Assembly (NCBI RefSeq): GCF_000829455.1
Contig: NZ_JXAK01000007.1
Span: 62,001-126,000, forward strand
DNA length: 64,000 bases
From: Gordoniibacillus kamchatkensis
Lineage (GTDB): Bacteria > Bacillota > Bacilli > Paenibacillales > NBRC-103111
Direction of reading: 5' to 3'
Shown one piece after another: positions 56,047 to 63,348 of this stretch. The position numbers and the translations under genes were made by a program. How positions within the stretch are numbered: the stretch's first letter is position 1; the number at the start of each line of letters is the position of its first letter. The notes below the pieces were generated by a model that was not told where the DNA came from, ran no database searches, and saw only the letters and a program-made list of their open reading frames with translations.

Positions 56047-56289
56047 TCAATTCGTATAATCGTCGATGATGCCCGTGCCCGGAAGGAACGCCGCTTTGTC
56101 CGGCTTGTTCGGCTTCGGCTCGATCTGATAAAACTTCGTTCCGCCGCAGGCGGCGCAAACAGTCGGATAACATTCCGCCATGATGGGCAGCTCGGCACCG
56201 CACGACTGGCACACATGGACCGTGTATGTCTCTAGTTCTTCTTCCTCGCGCCGGCGGTCGGCCGTTCGCTCGTTCTTATCGCCGCTCAT
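56047..56289 (-). CDS. Small zinc-ribbon protein, hypothetical
   Basis: 80-aa protein starting MSGDKNERTADRRREEEELE. A charged N-terminus is followed by a zinc-ribbon-like HVCQSCGAELP and VCAACGGTKFY (two CxxC) and a conserved-looking C-terminal FLPGTGIIDDYTN. The start overlaps the Usp stop by 4 bp (ATGA) and the stop is 13 bp before the HHE gene, so it is part of the operon. I do not recognise a named family. Possibly a metal or redox-linked accessory of the HHE protein; no function assigned. Confidence 0.75.
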   Translation of the reverse strand: MSGDKNERTADRRREEEELETYTVHVCQSCGAELPIMAECYPTVCAACGGTKFYQIEPKPNKPDKAAFLPGTGIIDDYTN

Positions 56290-56746
56290 ACCGTCATCCC
56301 GCCTTTTGCCGACGGATGCTTGATAATGAACACCGGCATTTTCGACTTTTGCACGACCGAATGGCTGACGCTGCCAAGCACGAATTCTTTCAGCCCTCCC
56401 AGCCCTCTGCTGCCCATCACGATCACGTCGCACCCTTTCTCTTCGGCGCATGACAATATCTCTTCCAACGGAACCCTCGCCGTACCTCGACTTCCGCACC
56501 GCTCAGCCCTTCGATCGCCTTTTCCGCATCCTGATTGAGTAACGAGGCAAATTCGGCGTATTCTTTCTCCAAACTCGGAAGAGCGCCGAAGTACGCTTCC
56601 CCGACGATATAATTGGGAAAATGAATCACGTGTAGCACTGTCAATTTCGTTCCCGGATGTTCCTTAACCATGCAAACCGCCTGCGTCAGTGCCGTCTTGG
56701 CCAGCTCGGAACCGTCGTACGCGACCAAAATATGTTGATACATCAT
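56286..56746 (-). CDS. Universal stress protein (UspA family), with one-base frameshift
   Basis: 153 aa after correction. The N-terminal frame MMYQHILVAYDGSELAKTAL runs to about 56474. The C-terminal frame from there reads VPLEEILSCAEEKGCDVIVM with the nucleotide loop GSRGLGGLKEFVLGSVSHSV. The two join if one G is added to the G3 run at 56474-56476. All Usp features are then complete. First gene of the anaerobic operon, 39 bp from the -10 box of an FNR-type promoter. Confidence 0.88.
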
Positions 56747-56784
56747 AAGATCTCCTCCGCTTCATCTTCGCTTCGAACAATTTC

Positions 56785-56827
56785 ATTGTAGAACGAACGA
56801 GGAACGCTGGTTGTGAAAATTATCACA
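56785..56827 (-). promoter_or_regulatory. FNR-type class II promoter of the usp-adhE-pfl operon
   Basis: Perfect dyad TGTGATAATTTTCACA on the minus strand (56812-56827), then 21 nt, then TACAAT (56785-56790). The dyad centre falls at -41.5 relative to the expected start, the class II activator position. Confidence 0.8.
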
Positions 56828-56847
56828 TTCCACACATTATTTTTGAT

Positions 56848-56890
56848 TGTGACGATTTTCACGGATGGCGACAGGTTGAAAATGTAACAT
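56848..56890 (+). promoter_or_regulatory. FNR-type class II promoter of the acyltransferase gene
   Basis: TGTGACGATTTTCACG (56848-56863), 21 nt, TAACAT (56885-56890). Same -41.5 geometry as the divergent promoter. Confidence 0.65.
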
Positions 56891-56964
56891 ATGGAACGCG
56901 GGCGATCGGACCGCAAAGCCGATCGCAGTTTGCTCGATATAAAGAAACGTGGGAGTGAACAGGC

Positions 56965-57981
56965 ATGAACAAACGTTCCGCCGCATTCGTCAACAATTTG
57001 AAGTTTGTGCTCATCTCGCTGGTCGTTGCGGTCAACGCGATCGAACCGCTAATCGGCAGAAGCGCGGGGCTGCGCACTCTGTACCAGACGATTTACACGT
57101 TTCACATCCCGATGTTCGTGTTCGCAATGGGCCTCCTCGCCAAAAATTTCCGATTCGAGCATCAAGGCCAGCGCGCTATGGCGTTCATCGCCTGGCAATA
57201 CGTCCTGTTTCAAACCGTTTATTCGCTCGCCGACGCCGGGTTGTATCACGCTCCGGGCATCGTATATTCGTTCTTTGTCCCTTACTCGCTGCTCTGGTTT
57301 CTGTGCAGCCACTTTTGTTGGCGGGCCATGCTTCCGTTGTTTTTGCGCTTGAAACATCCTCTTCTGACGGCAGTTCTTTTCGGACTTGCCGCTGGCTACT
57401 GGCCCGGATCCGGAGCGCTGCTCAGCATATCGCGTACGTTCGTCTTTTTTCCGTTCTTTGTTGCCGGTTATTACTTCCGTATGGACCAAACGATGCAGGA
57501 GCGGCTGCGCAGATGGCGGCTGCCGGCAACCGCACTCGCCGCCATCTGGTGCACGGCTCTCGCTTTGTACGGAGACCGCTTGCCCGCCGCCTGGCTGTAC
57601 GGCAACACCACTTATGCGCAAATGGGGATTGCCGACAGCTATGCCGGATTGACAAGGCTCGCTTTGTACGCCGTTCAGACCGTCCTCTCGGTCGCATTCC
57701 TTAGCTGGATTCCATGGACCGCCAAAAGTTGGACCGGCCTGGGCGGGCGGACGCTCTACGTATTTCTGCTTCACGGCCTGCTGCTAAAGGCGGTTATCGC
57801 ATCGGGCGTCTACGCCATTTTGACGGTGCCACAAGCGACCGTGTTTGCCTTCGGTCTGGCCGCCGCCCTCGTTATCCTGCTATCGCAGCGAGGCGTCGAG
57901 CGCTTGATGCATCCGGTGATGGAGCCTTCCCCTCGGCAGCTGTCCGGGTTTCACTGGAGGCATAAACGCATTTACAAATAA
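56965..57981 (+). CDS. Acyltransferase family 3 membrane protein (fucose 4-O-acetylase-like)
   Basis: 338-aa integral membrane protein with about ten helices. It resembles OatA/YcfT-type O-acetyltransferases: FHIPMFVFAMGLLAKNFRF, SLLWFLCSHFCWR and a C-terminal YVFLLHGLLLKAVI. The His near the N-terminus (TFHIPMF) is the candidate catalytic residue. Probably acetylates a cell-envelope glycan. It has its own FNR-type promoter divergent from the fermentation operon, so the wall or exopolysaccharide may be modified under anoxia. Confidence 0.82.
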   Translation: MNKRSAAFVNNLKFVLISLVVAVNAIEPLIGRSAGLRTLYQTIYTFHIPMFVFAMGLLAKNFRFEHQGQRAMAFIAWQYVLFQTVYSLADAGLYHAPGIVYSFFVPYSLLWFLCSHFCWRAMLPLFLRLKHPLLTAVLFGLAAGYWPGSGALLSISRTFVFFPFFVAGYYFRMDQTMQERLRRWRLPATALAAIWCTALALYGDRLPAAWLYGNTTYAQMGIADSYAGLTRLALYAVQTVLSVAFLSWIPWTAKSWTGLGGRTLYVFLLHGLLLKAVIASGVYAILTVPQATVFAFGLAAALVILLSQRGVERLMHPVMEPSPRQLSGFHWRHKRIYK

Positions 57982-58001
57982 ACGGTTAAATTTTTGTTTA
58001 A

Positions 58002-58044
58002 CGTGATTTTTTTCACATTAAACCGTTCGAATCGGTGCTAAGCT
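58002..58044 (+). promoter_or_regulatory. FNR-type class II promoter of doxX-like gene
   Basis: CGTGATTTTTTTCACA (58002-58017), 21 nt, extended TGC-TAAGCT (-10 at 58039-58044). Centre at -41.5. Confidence 0.6.
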
Positions 58045-58074
58045 TAAGCCATCAAGAACAAGGAGATGGTCAAT

Positions 58075-58608
58075 ATGATGAACTGGCTCAGAACGAACAA
58101 GTACGCTGCCATGCTGCTCGCTCTCGTCAGACTTTACGTCGGATACGAATGGTTTACCGCTGGCTGGCACAAAATTACCGGCGCCAAACCGTTCGACGCC
58201 ACCGGGTACCTGACCAATGCCATCGCCAAGCCGGTGCTCGAGACAGGGACGACAGATCTGGTGTATCCGAACTACGTGGCGTTCCTGAAACATTTCGCCT
58301 TGCCGAACGTCAAGCTGTTTAACCTCATCGTTCCTTGGGGCGAACTGCTCGTAGGTCTCGGTCTTATCCTTGGCTGCCTGACGACGGCCGCGATCTTTTT
58401 CGGGCTCCTGATGAACCTGATGTATATGCTGGCCGGCACCGTAAGCACGAACCCGTGGCTGTTTTTCCTCGGCGCCTTCATCGTTGCCGCCGGCGCTAAC
58501 GCAGGCAAATTCGGCGTCGACTACGCGGTTCTGCCGTTCCTTCACAAATGGTTTGACAAGGTTTGGGAGCGCATGTTCCACAAGCCGCGGGGACGATTGA
58601 CCCATTGA
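58075..58608 (+). CDS. DoxX-family membrane protein
   Basis: 177-aa protein with four predicted helices. Starts MMNWLRTNKYAAMLLALVRLYVGYEWFTAGWHKITG. The ATG at 58075 is chosen because AAGGAG lies 9 nt upstream; the ATG at 58066 is too close. DoxX proteins are linked to quinone-related or oxidative-stress electron transfer. Here it has its own FNR-type promoter and terminator. Confidence 0.88.
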   Translation: MMNWLRTNKYAAMLLALVRLYVGYEWFTAGWHKITGAKPFDATGYLTNAIAKPVLETGTTDLVYPNYVAFLKHFALPNVKLFNLIVPWGELLVGLGLILGCLTTAAIFFGLLMNLMYMLAGTVSTNPWLFFLGAFIVAAGANAGKFGVDYAVLPFLHKWFDKVWERMFHKPRGRLTH

Positions 58609-58620
58609 ATCTCGTTATAA

Positions 58621-58652
58621 AAGACCGAGGGCAGCCCGCCCTCGGTCTTCAT
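58621..58652 (+). terminator. Terminator of the doxX-like gene
   Basis: AAGACCGAGGGC / GCCCTCGGTCTT hairpin 13 bp after the stop codon. Only a short T-rich tail follows. Confidence 0.8.
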
Positions 58653-58673
58653 GTTTGCAACATAAAATAACGC

Positions 58674-58704
58674 TTGCAGGTGACGTTGCGTCACCGGATA
58701 TAAT
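58674..58704 (+). promoter_or_regulatory. MerR-type promoter with 19-bp spacer and dyad
   Basis: TTGCAG (58674-58679), 19-bp spacer, TATAAT (58699-58704). The spacer carries the dyad GGTGACG-TTG-CGTCACC (58679-58695), the arrangement bound by MerR-family activators. It precedes the merR-like gene, so autoregulation is likely. Confidence 0.75.
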
Positions 58705-58730
58705 GAAAATTGCGTAAGGAGGCGGAATGC

Positions 58731-59294
58731 TTGAAACCGGAGGAACGCCAATACTTGACAACGGGTCAGCTTGCGAAGCGGACAGGACTGACAATGAGAA
58801 CGCTTCGCTACTACGACAAAATCGGCTTGCTAAAGCCGGCGCAATACAACCAATCTTCCGTCCGCCTCTACGGCAAAGAAGATGTGGCGCGACTGCAAAA
58901 GATCCAGATGCTAAAGTATGTCGGTTTGTCCCTCTCCGAGATCAGGCAATTTCTCCTAAGCGATAATGCCCCTGAACAAGACCTGAGAAGCTCATTGAAG
59001 ATGCAAAAAGAGATCATCCAACATAAGATCGCCCATATGCAGTTCGTGTCCAGAGCCATCGAGGAAACTCTAGGTATGGTGGATGAGCAGGGACAGGGAG
59101 TAAACTGGAAAGATTTGGCGGACATCATCCAAACGATTCATCAGGAAAATGACTGGAGCGAGCAGTGGCGTCACATGACGGTGGTCAACCACATCCAGTA
59201 CGGTGTGCCGCTGAAACCGATCTTGGTTCACTTTATCCTACGTTATATCCATATGACCCTCCGAATTATCCTCCGATTTGCGACATCCTTCTGA
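58731..59294 (+). CDS. MerR-family transcriptional regulator
   Basis: 187 aa from TTG at 58731, chosen because AAGGAGG lies 8 nt upstream. N-terminal MerR helix-turn-helix LTTGQLAKRTGLTMRTLRYY, wing DKIGLLKPAQYN, then a coiled-coil dimer helix (about 75-115). The C-terminal about 45 residues after NDWSEQW do not resemble a known sensor domain and overlap the 3' end of moaA by 29 bp, so the effector domain may be truncated. Relatives often carry a C-terminal methyltransferase-like domain, missing here. Confidence 0.85.
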   Translation: MKPEERQYLTTGQLAKRTGLTMRTLRYYDKIGLLKPAQYNQSSVRLYGKEDVARLQKIQMLKYVGLSLSEIRQFLLSDNAPEQDLRSSLKMQKEIIQHKIAHMQFVSRAIEETLGMVDEQGQGVNWKDLADIIQTIHQENDWSEQWRHMTVVNHIQYGVPLKPILVHFILRYIHMTLRIILRFATSF

Positions 59295-60270
59295 TCGTCG
59301 GGGCATGCTGCGGTTCATGCTTGGCAAGCACTTTGGCCATCTCGTGATTTTCCGGCTTGATGTCCAACGCCTGCAGAAACAATTCCTTTATTTTTTCGTC
59401 GTCGCCGATCCATTTCCTCACGTTAAATTCGTCGCTCCAGAACAGACACGGTTTTATATTTCCATCGGCGGTCAACCGAAGTCGATTGCACGTTTCGCAA
59501 AAATGATCGCTGACCGGATGGATAAGCCCGAATGTGCCTTGGTGGCCCTCCACTCGATAATACCGGGCCGGGCCGTTCCCGGCGGCGGGCGTCTCCTCGC
59601 GAAAGCGCCAGCCTTTTTCTTCACACTGCGACAAAATATTGTTTAACGGATAATACTTGTTCCTCCATGAATCGCCCTCATGTCCGATCGGCATGTACTC
59701 AATAAACCGCACATGGAGCGGATTTCGTTCGGTCAACTCGATAAATTGCCAGATCTCATCGTCATTGACGCCCTTCATGAGCACCACATTCAGCTTGATC
59801 GGCTCAAACCCGAGGCGCAGACAAGCCTCCACGCTTTCCAACACTTTGGCCACATCGCCGCCTCTAGTGATGAGCCCAAACCTTTCGGGTCTTAGCGTAT
59901 CCAGACTGATGTTCAATCGGTACAAGCCTGCCGCTTTCAGTTTCTCGGCCTTTTTGGCGAGAAAAATACCGTTGGTCGTGAGTGAGATATCTTGAATGCC
60001 GGGTATGTCGGCAATTTGGCCGATCAACTGATCGAGATCTTTCCGGACAAGCGGTTCTCCTCCGGTAAGCCGCACCTTGGTTACGCCCATGCCCGCCAGC
60101 ACTCTGACCACTTTGGCAATCTCTTCGTAGGACAGAATATGTTCTTCCCGTTCGAATTCCATCCCGTCTTCCGGCATGCAGTACACGCATCGCAAATTAC
60201 AGCGATCGGTTACGGAAATCCGCAAATAATCGTGGACTCTGCCGAATTTGTCAATCAGCTTATCCGGCAT
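59266..60270 (-). CDS. moaA: GTP 3',8-cyclase MoaA (molybdenum cofactor synthesis)
   Basis: 334-aa radical-SAM enzyme making the first molybdopterin precursor from GTP. N-terminal cluster C24, C28, C31 (CNLRCVYC); C-terminal cluster CETCNRLRL ... CLF; double-glycine C-terminus SQIGG. The start at 60270 has GGGAGGTG upstream. Its own FNR-type promoter lies ahead. Provides cofactor for the nitrate reductase encoded alongside. Confidence 0.96.
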   Translation of the reverse strand: MPDKLIDKFGRVHDYLRISVTDRCNLRCVYCMPEDGMEFEREEHILSYEEIAKVVRVLAGMGVTKVRLTGGEPLVRKDLDQLIGQIADIPGIQDISLTTNGIFLAKKAEKLKAAGLYRLNISLDTLRPERFGLITRGGDVAKVLESVEACLRLGFEPIKLNVVLMKGVNDDEIWQFIELTERNPLHVRFIEYMPIGHEGDSWRNKYYPLNNILSQCEEKGWRFREETPAAGNGPARYYRVEGHQGTFGLIHPVSDHFCETCNRLRLTADGNIKPCLFWSDEFNVRKWIGDDEKIKELFLQALDIKPENHEMAKVLAKHEPQHAPTIRRMSQIGG

Positions 60271-60324
60271 GTCGGCACCTCCCATACAATACGCCATAAT
60301 GTGCGTTGCATCGTTTCGTAATCC

Positions 60325-60367
60325 ATGCTACTCTGACCGGTACATTCGAACTGTGACATAAGTCACT
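60325..60367 (-). promoter_or_regulatory. FNR-type class II promoter of moaA
   Basis: TGTGACATAAGTCACT (60352-60367, plus-strand reading) matches the Bacillus FNR consensus exactly. On the minus strand 21 nt follow, then TAGCAT (60325-60330). Centre at -41.5. Confidence 0.75.
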
Positions 60368-60401
60368 TTCGGACAATTGGCAAAGCAAGGATACGCTCCG
60401 G

Positions 60402-60442
60402 CCAAAAACGAAAAGTCTGGCGCAGCCTCGGCCGGACTTTCG
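60402..60442 (-). terminator. Terminator of the nar operon
   Basis: CGAAAAGTCTGGC (60409-60421) / GCCGGACTTTCG (60431-60442) hairpin, followed on the minus strand by CGTTTTTGG. It separates narK from moaA. Confidence 0.75.
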
Positions 60443-60450
60443 TGCATCGC

Positions 60451-61977
60451 TTATTTGCTTTGTAAAGCTCTCAAGTCGGTTTGGCCGGGCCGGCTGTTCG
60501 TCATATCGCTGAACATGCCGGCGTAATATTTTACTTCTCCCGCATCGTTTTTGATCGAACTGATCGTCAGCCATTCCAAATAAACTTCGCCGCTTTTCCG
60601 TTTGTTCCAAATCTCGCCTTGCCAGCTTCCCGTCTCCCGGATCGAACGCCACATATTGTCGTAAAAGGCTTTGTTTTGCACGCCGGATTTCAAGATGCCC
60701 GGCGTTTTCCCGACCGCTTCTTCCTCGCTGAACCCGGTCAGAGCGGAAAACGCCGGATTGATTTGGCGAATGACGCCGCTTGGATCGGTCAGCAAAACGC
60801 CCTGCGTCGTACTGTCCAAAATCTGTTTGGAAACTTGCAGGCGTTCCTGATAGTACAGCCATGTCGTGAGAATAAGGCTGGCTAATGCGAATTCGGACAA
60901 TGCCATAAATCCGATGGCGACGTGCCCGGTCATTTGCTGCACGAAGCTCAGCACAAGCGGCGGGAAAAATCCGCCCAAGCCGCCGAACATGGCGACGACC
61001 CCGTTGGCAATCCCGCTCTGCTTCGCGAAGTAAAGCGGAACAAGCTTGAAGATGGCGCCGTTGCCTATGCCCGCGCAAAACGCCACCAGAAGGCAGCCGA
61101 TCGTGTACATGACGAGGGAAGGCGAGAACGAGAGGATCACACCGGAAACCGTCAGTCCGGCGAATACGAGCATAAGCACGACAAAAGCGTTGAGCCGGTC
61201 CGCAAGCCAGCCGCCTATCGGACGAACAAGCGTACACAGGGCAATAAATCCGGCTGTGCGGAAACCGGCGTCCGCTTTGTCCAGATGAAAGCTGCCTACG
61301 AGAAAGTTGGGCAAATAGACCGTAAATGCGACGAACGACCCGAAAGTAATAAAATAAAACAGGCTAAGCAGCCATAGCTTCGAATTGCGGGATACGCTCC
61401 GAATTTGGGGCCGCAGCGGAGCAGCCGCTTTCGGTTCGCGGCGGTCGCCCAACACAAAATTAAGCAGAGCAAATACCGCCATGACCCCGATCGTCAGCTG
61501 CACCGTCGTCGTCCAGCCTATCGCCTTGGCCAATACCGGGGCGGAGAACGACGTGACCGCCGTACCGATATTGCCTATGCCGTAAATGCCGTTGACGAGT
61601 CCGTGCTTCTCCTTGCTGTAATATTTGGGCAGCGCCGTAACGCCGACGGAGAAAACGGCGCCGCCGATTCCGAGAAACAATCCGCTCACGATCAGATCGA
61701 AGAACGAGTGCGCCCGGCTCAAATAATATACAGGTGCAATTAAGAACAGAAACGATACGGCGAACAGAATGCGAGCGCCAAAACGGTTCGTGTAATAGCC
61801 CATCGGCACGCGCAATATGGAGCCGAGTATGACCGGTGTAGCCGTTACCCATGCAAGCTGCCCGGACGTCAAGTGAATATCCTCTTTAATAAAAGGCAGC
61901 AGCGGCGACAGCAGCACCCAAACCATAAAGCCTGCGACCAGGCTGAGCGTTTGCAGGGGAAGTTGGATACGTTTCAT
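60451..61977 (-). CDS. narK: NarK-type nitrate/nitrite MFS transporter with C-terminal PAS domain
   Basis: 508 aa. The MFS part (about 1-385) has NarK-like GIGGAVFSVGVTALPKYYSK, YGIGNIGTAVTSFSAPVL and a second-half FCAGIGNGAIFKLVPLYF. A C-terminal PAS domain (about 390-500) follows: QILDSTTQGVLLTDPSGVIR, NPAFSALTGFSEEEAVGK and the PAC-like YLEWLTISSIKNDAGEVKYY. The fusion is in one frame. Start at 61977 (GGGAGG 6 nt before), not 61983. It lies downstream of narI in the nar operon. Confidence 0.9.
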   Translation of the reverse strand: MKRIQLPLQTLSLVAGFMVWVLLSPLLPFIKEDIHLTSGQLAWVTATPVILGSILRVPMGYYTNRFGARILFAVSFLFLIAPVYYLSRAHSFFDLIVSGLFLGIGGAVFSVGVTALPKYYSKEKHGLVNGIYGIGNIGTAVTSFSAPVLAKAIGWTTTVQLTIGVMAVFALLNFVLGDRREPKAAAPLRPQIRSVSRNSKLWLLSLFYFITFGSFVAFTVYLPNFLVGSFHLDKADAGFRTAGFIALCTLVRPIGGWLADRLNAFVVLMLVFAGLTVSGVILSFSPSLVMYTIGCLLVAFCAGIGNGAIFKLVPLYFAKQSGIANGVVAMFGGLGGFFPPLVLSFVQQMTGHVAIGFMALSEFALASLILTTWLYYQERLQVSKQILDSTTQGVLLTDPSGVIRQINPAFSALTGFSEEEAVGKTPGILKSGVQNKAFYDNMWRSIRETGSWQGEIWNKRKSGEVYLEWLTISSIKNDAGEVKYYAGMFSDMTNSRPGQTDLRALQSK

Positions 61978-62010
61978 AGACATCCTCCCGAAGTCGAGTA
62001 ATGAACGCCG

Positions 62011-62706
62011 TCAAGCGCTTTTTCCGGAGCCGCGCCTGCGGTAGAGCACATAGCTGCGCCATAAATACGTAACCGGCAAGCTGAACACGTGCACAAGCCG
62101 GGTAAACGGAAAGACGGCGAATAACCCGAATGCAGCCGCGACATGCACTTTGAAATAAGCCGGCACGTCTGCCATGAGCGACGGATCCGGACGGAAGATC
62201 AATACGCCGCGAATCCACGGGTTGATCGTCGTACGGTAGTCGAAGGCCGATTCCGCCAAAGCGTTGCGTCCGGTCGCCATCATGCCGGTTGCGATGACAA
62301 CGAGCAAAAACAGCAAGGCAATCCAATCGCCCGCGCTGCTCGTCATGCGGACGCGCTTCACTGTCCATCGCCGATAAATCAGCATAACGACGCCGAACAA
62401 TGCCGCGATGCCGGCAATCGTGCCCGCGCCGAGGGCAACGACATGGTACGCTTCATCAGGAACGCCAAGCGCGTGATATACCTCGATCGGCACGAGCAGC
62501 CCGCCGACATGGCCGAAAAATACGAAGATGATCCCCCAGTGAAACGATGTGCTGCCCGCCCGGAGCAACCGCTTTTCAAGCAGCTCGCTCGATTTGGACG
62601 TCCAGCCGTACGGATTGCCGTTAAACCTTGCCACTACGCCGAACAGGAAGACGGCCAAAACAAGGTAAGGATAGATTATCCACAGAAACAAGCTTGTTCC
62701 TCCCAT
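62011..62706 (-). CDS. narI: Respiratory nitrate reductase gamma subunit
   Basis: 231-aa cytochrome b subunit with five helices. Four haem-ligand histidines at H56 and H66 (FHWGIIFVFFGH) and H189 and H207 (FKVHVAAAF, RLVHVFSLP) match the spacing of E. coli NarI. Passes electrons from menaquinol to NarH. It lies 7 bp after narJ. Confidence 0.95.
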   Translation of the reverse strand: MGGTSLFLWIIYPYLVLAVFLFGVVARFNGNPYGWTSKSSELLEKRLLRAGSTSFHWGIIFVFFGHVGGLLVPIEVYHALGVPDEAYHVVALGAGTIAGIAALFGVVMLIYRRWTVKRVRMTSSAGDWIALLFLLVVIATGMMATGRNALAESAFDYRTTINPWIRGVLIFRPDPSLMADVPAYFKVHVAAAFGLFAVFPFTRLVHVFSLPVTYLWRSYVLYRRRGSGKSA

Positions 62707-62713
62707 TCCGCAT

Positions 62714-63322
62714 CTACCTTTCCGACGGCACGGCGGCCGGTTCCGCTAGCAGGGCCGTCCGTTCAAAGATTTTGACTAGCGAGCTGCTGTCCGCGACCGA
62801 CTGGCAAATACGGCCCGCAGCGGCAATAGCGGCTCCCGCCAAATCGGCATAAGGGGTATCCGCTTTCCGCAGCTGTTCATGCAGCGTCTCCATTCCCGGC
62901 AAAAGGATTTCGAGCGCCTGCGCGGCATAGACGGGATCGGCCGCCGCAGCGAATTCCATGGCAAGCGGCAAGTAGTCGGAAAGCTCCATTTCCGTCATGA
63001 CGAAGCCTGCCTCTTCATAAATTTGTTTTAGCGAGAGCAGCGCCGGTCCACGTTCCCGTTCTTCCCCGTACGAACCGTAAGTCAAGTACAAGGTCGTTGT
63101 TTTGCCGAAATCAAACAGGCGGATGTAATGCTGAAGTCTCTCCTCTTCCGCCAGGGAATCGGCCCAGTGCAGAAAAGAGCGGAGCTGCTGAAGCTCGTCT
63201 TGCGCCGCCGGGTCCGATTGTACCAACCCTTCTGTCAACTCGGCAGCTTCTTCCATCCACCCGTTGTCGGGATATTGAAACAACCGCGAAAGTACGTACA
63301 GGTTCGCTTGATCGCTACCCAT
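62714..63322 (-). CDS. narJ: Nitrate reductase molybdenum cofactor assembly chaperone
   Basis: 202-aa NarJ/TorD-fold chaperone inserting the Mo cofactor into NarG. Begins MGSDQANLYVLSRLFQYPDNG; family blocks FDFGKTTTLYLTYGSYGE-like and LPLAMEFAAA. The start at 63322 has AGGAGG 8 nt upstream. Confidence 0.93.
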   Translation of the reverse strand: MGSDQANLYVLSRLFQYPDNGWMEEAAELTEGLVQSDPAAQDELQQLRSFLHWADSLAEEERLQHYIRLFDFGKTTTLYLTYGSYGEERERGPALLSLKQIYEEAGFVMTEMELSDYLPLAMEFAAAADPVYAAQALEILLPGMETLHEQLRKADTPYADLAGAAIAAAGRICQSVADSSSLVKIFERTALLAEPAAVPSER

Positions 63323-63348
63323 GAGCATCTCCTCCTATTCCTTCTCGT

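Noticed and set aside
56812-56827. Rex operator
   Set aside because: TTGTGAA-N4-ATCACAT has two mismatches to TTGTGAA-N4-TTCACAA; the FNR reading is perfect and position-consistent, although dual control is not excluded.
59165-59347. Small plus-strand frame at the merR-moaA overlap
   Set aside because: Antisense to the moaA 3' end, no start signal, no known domain.
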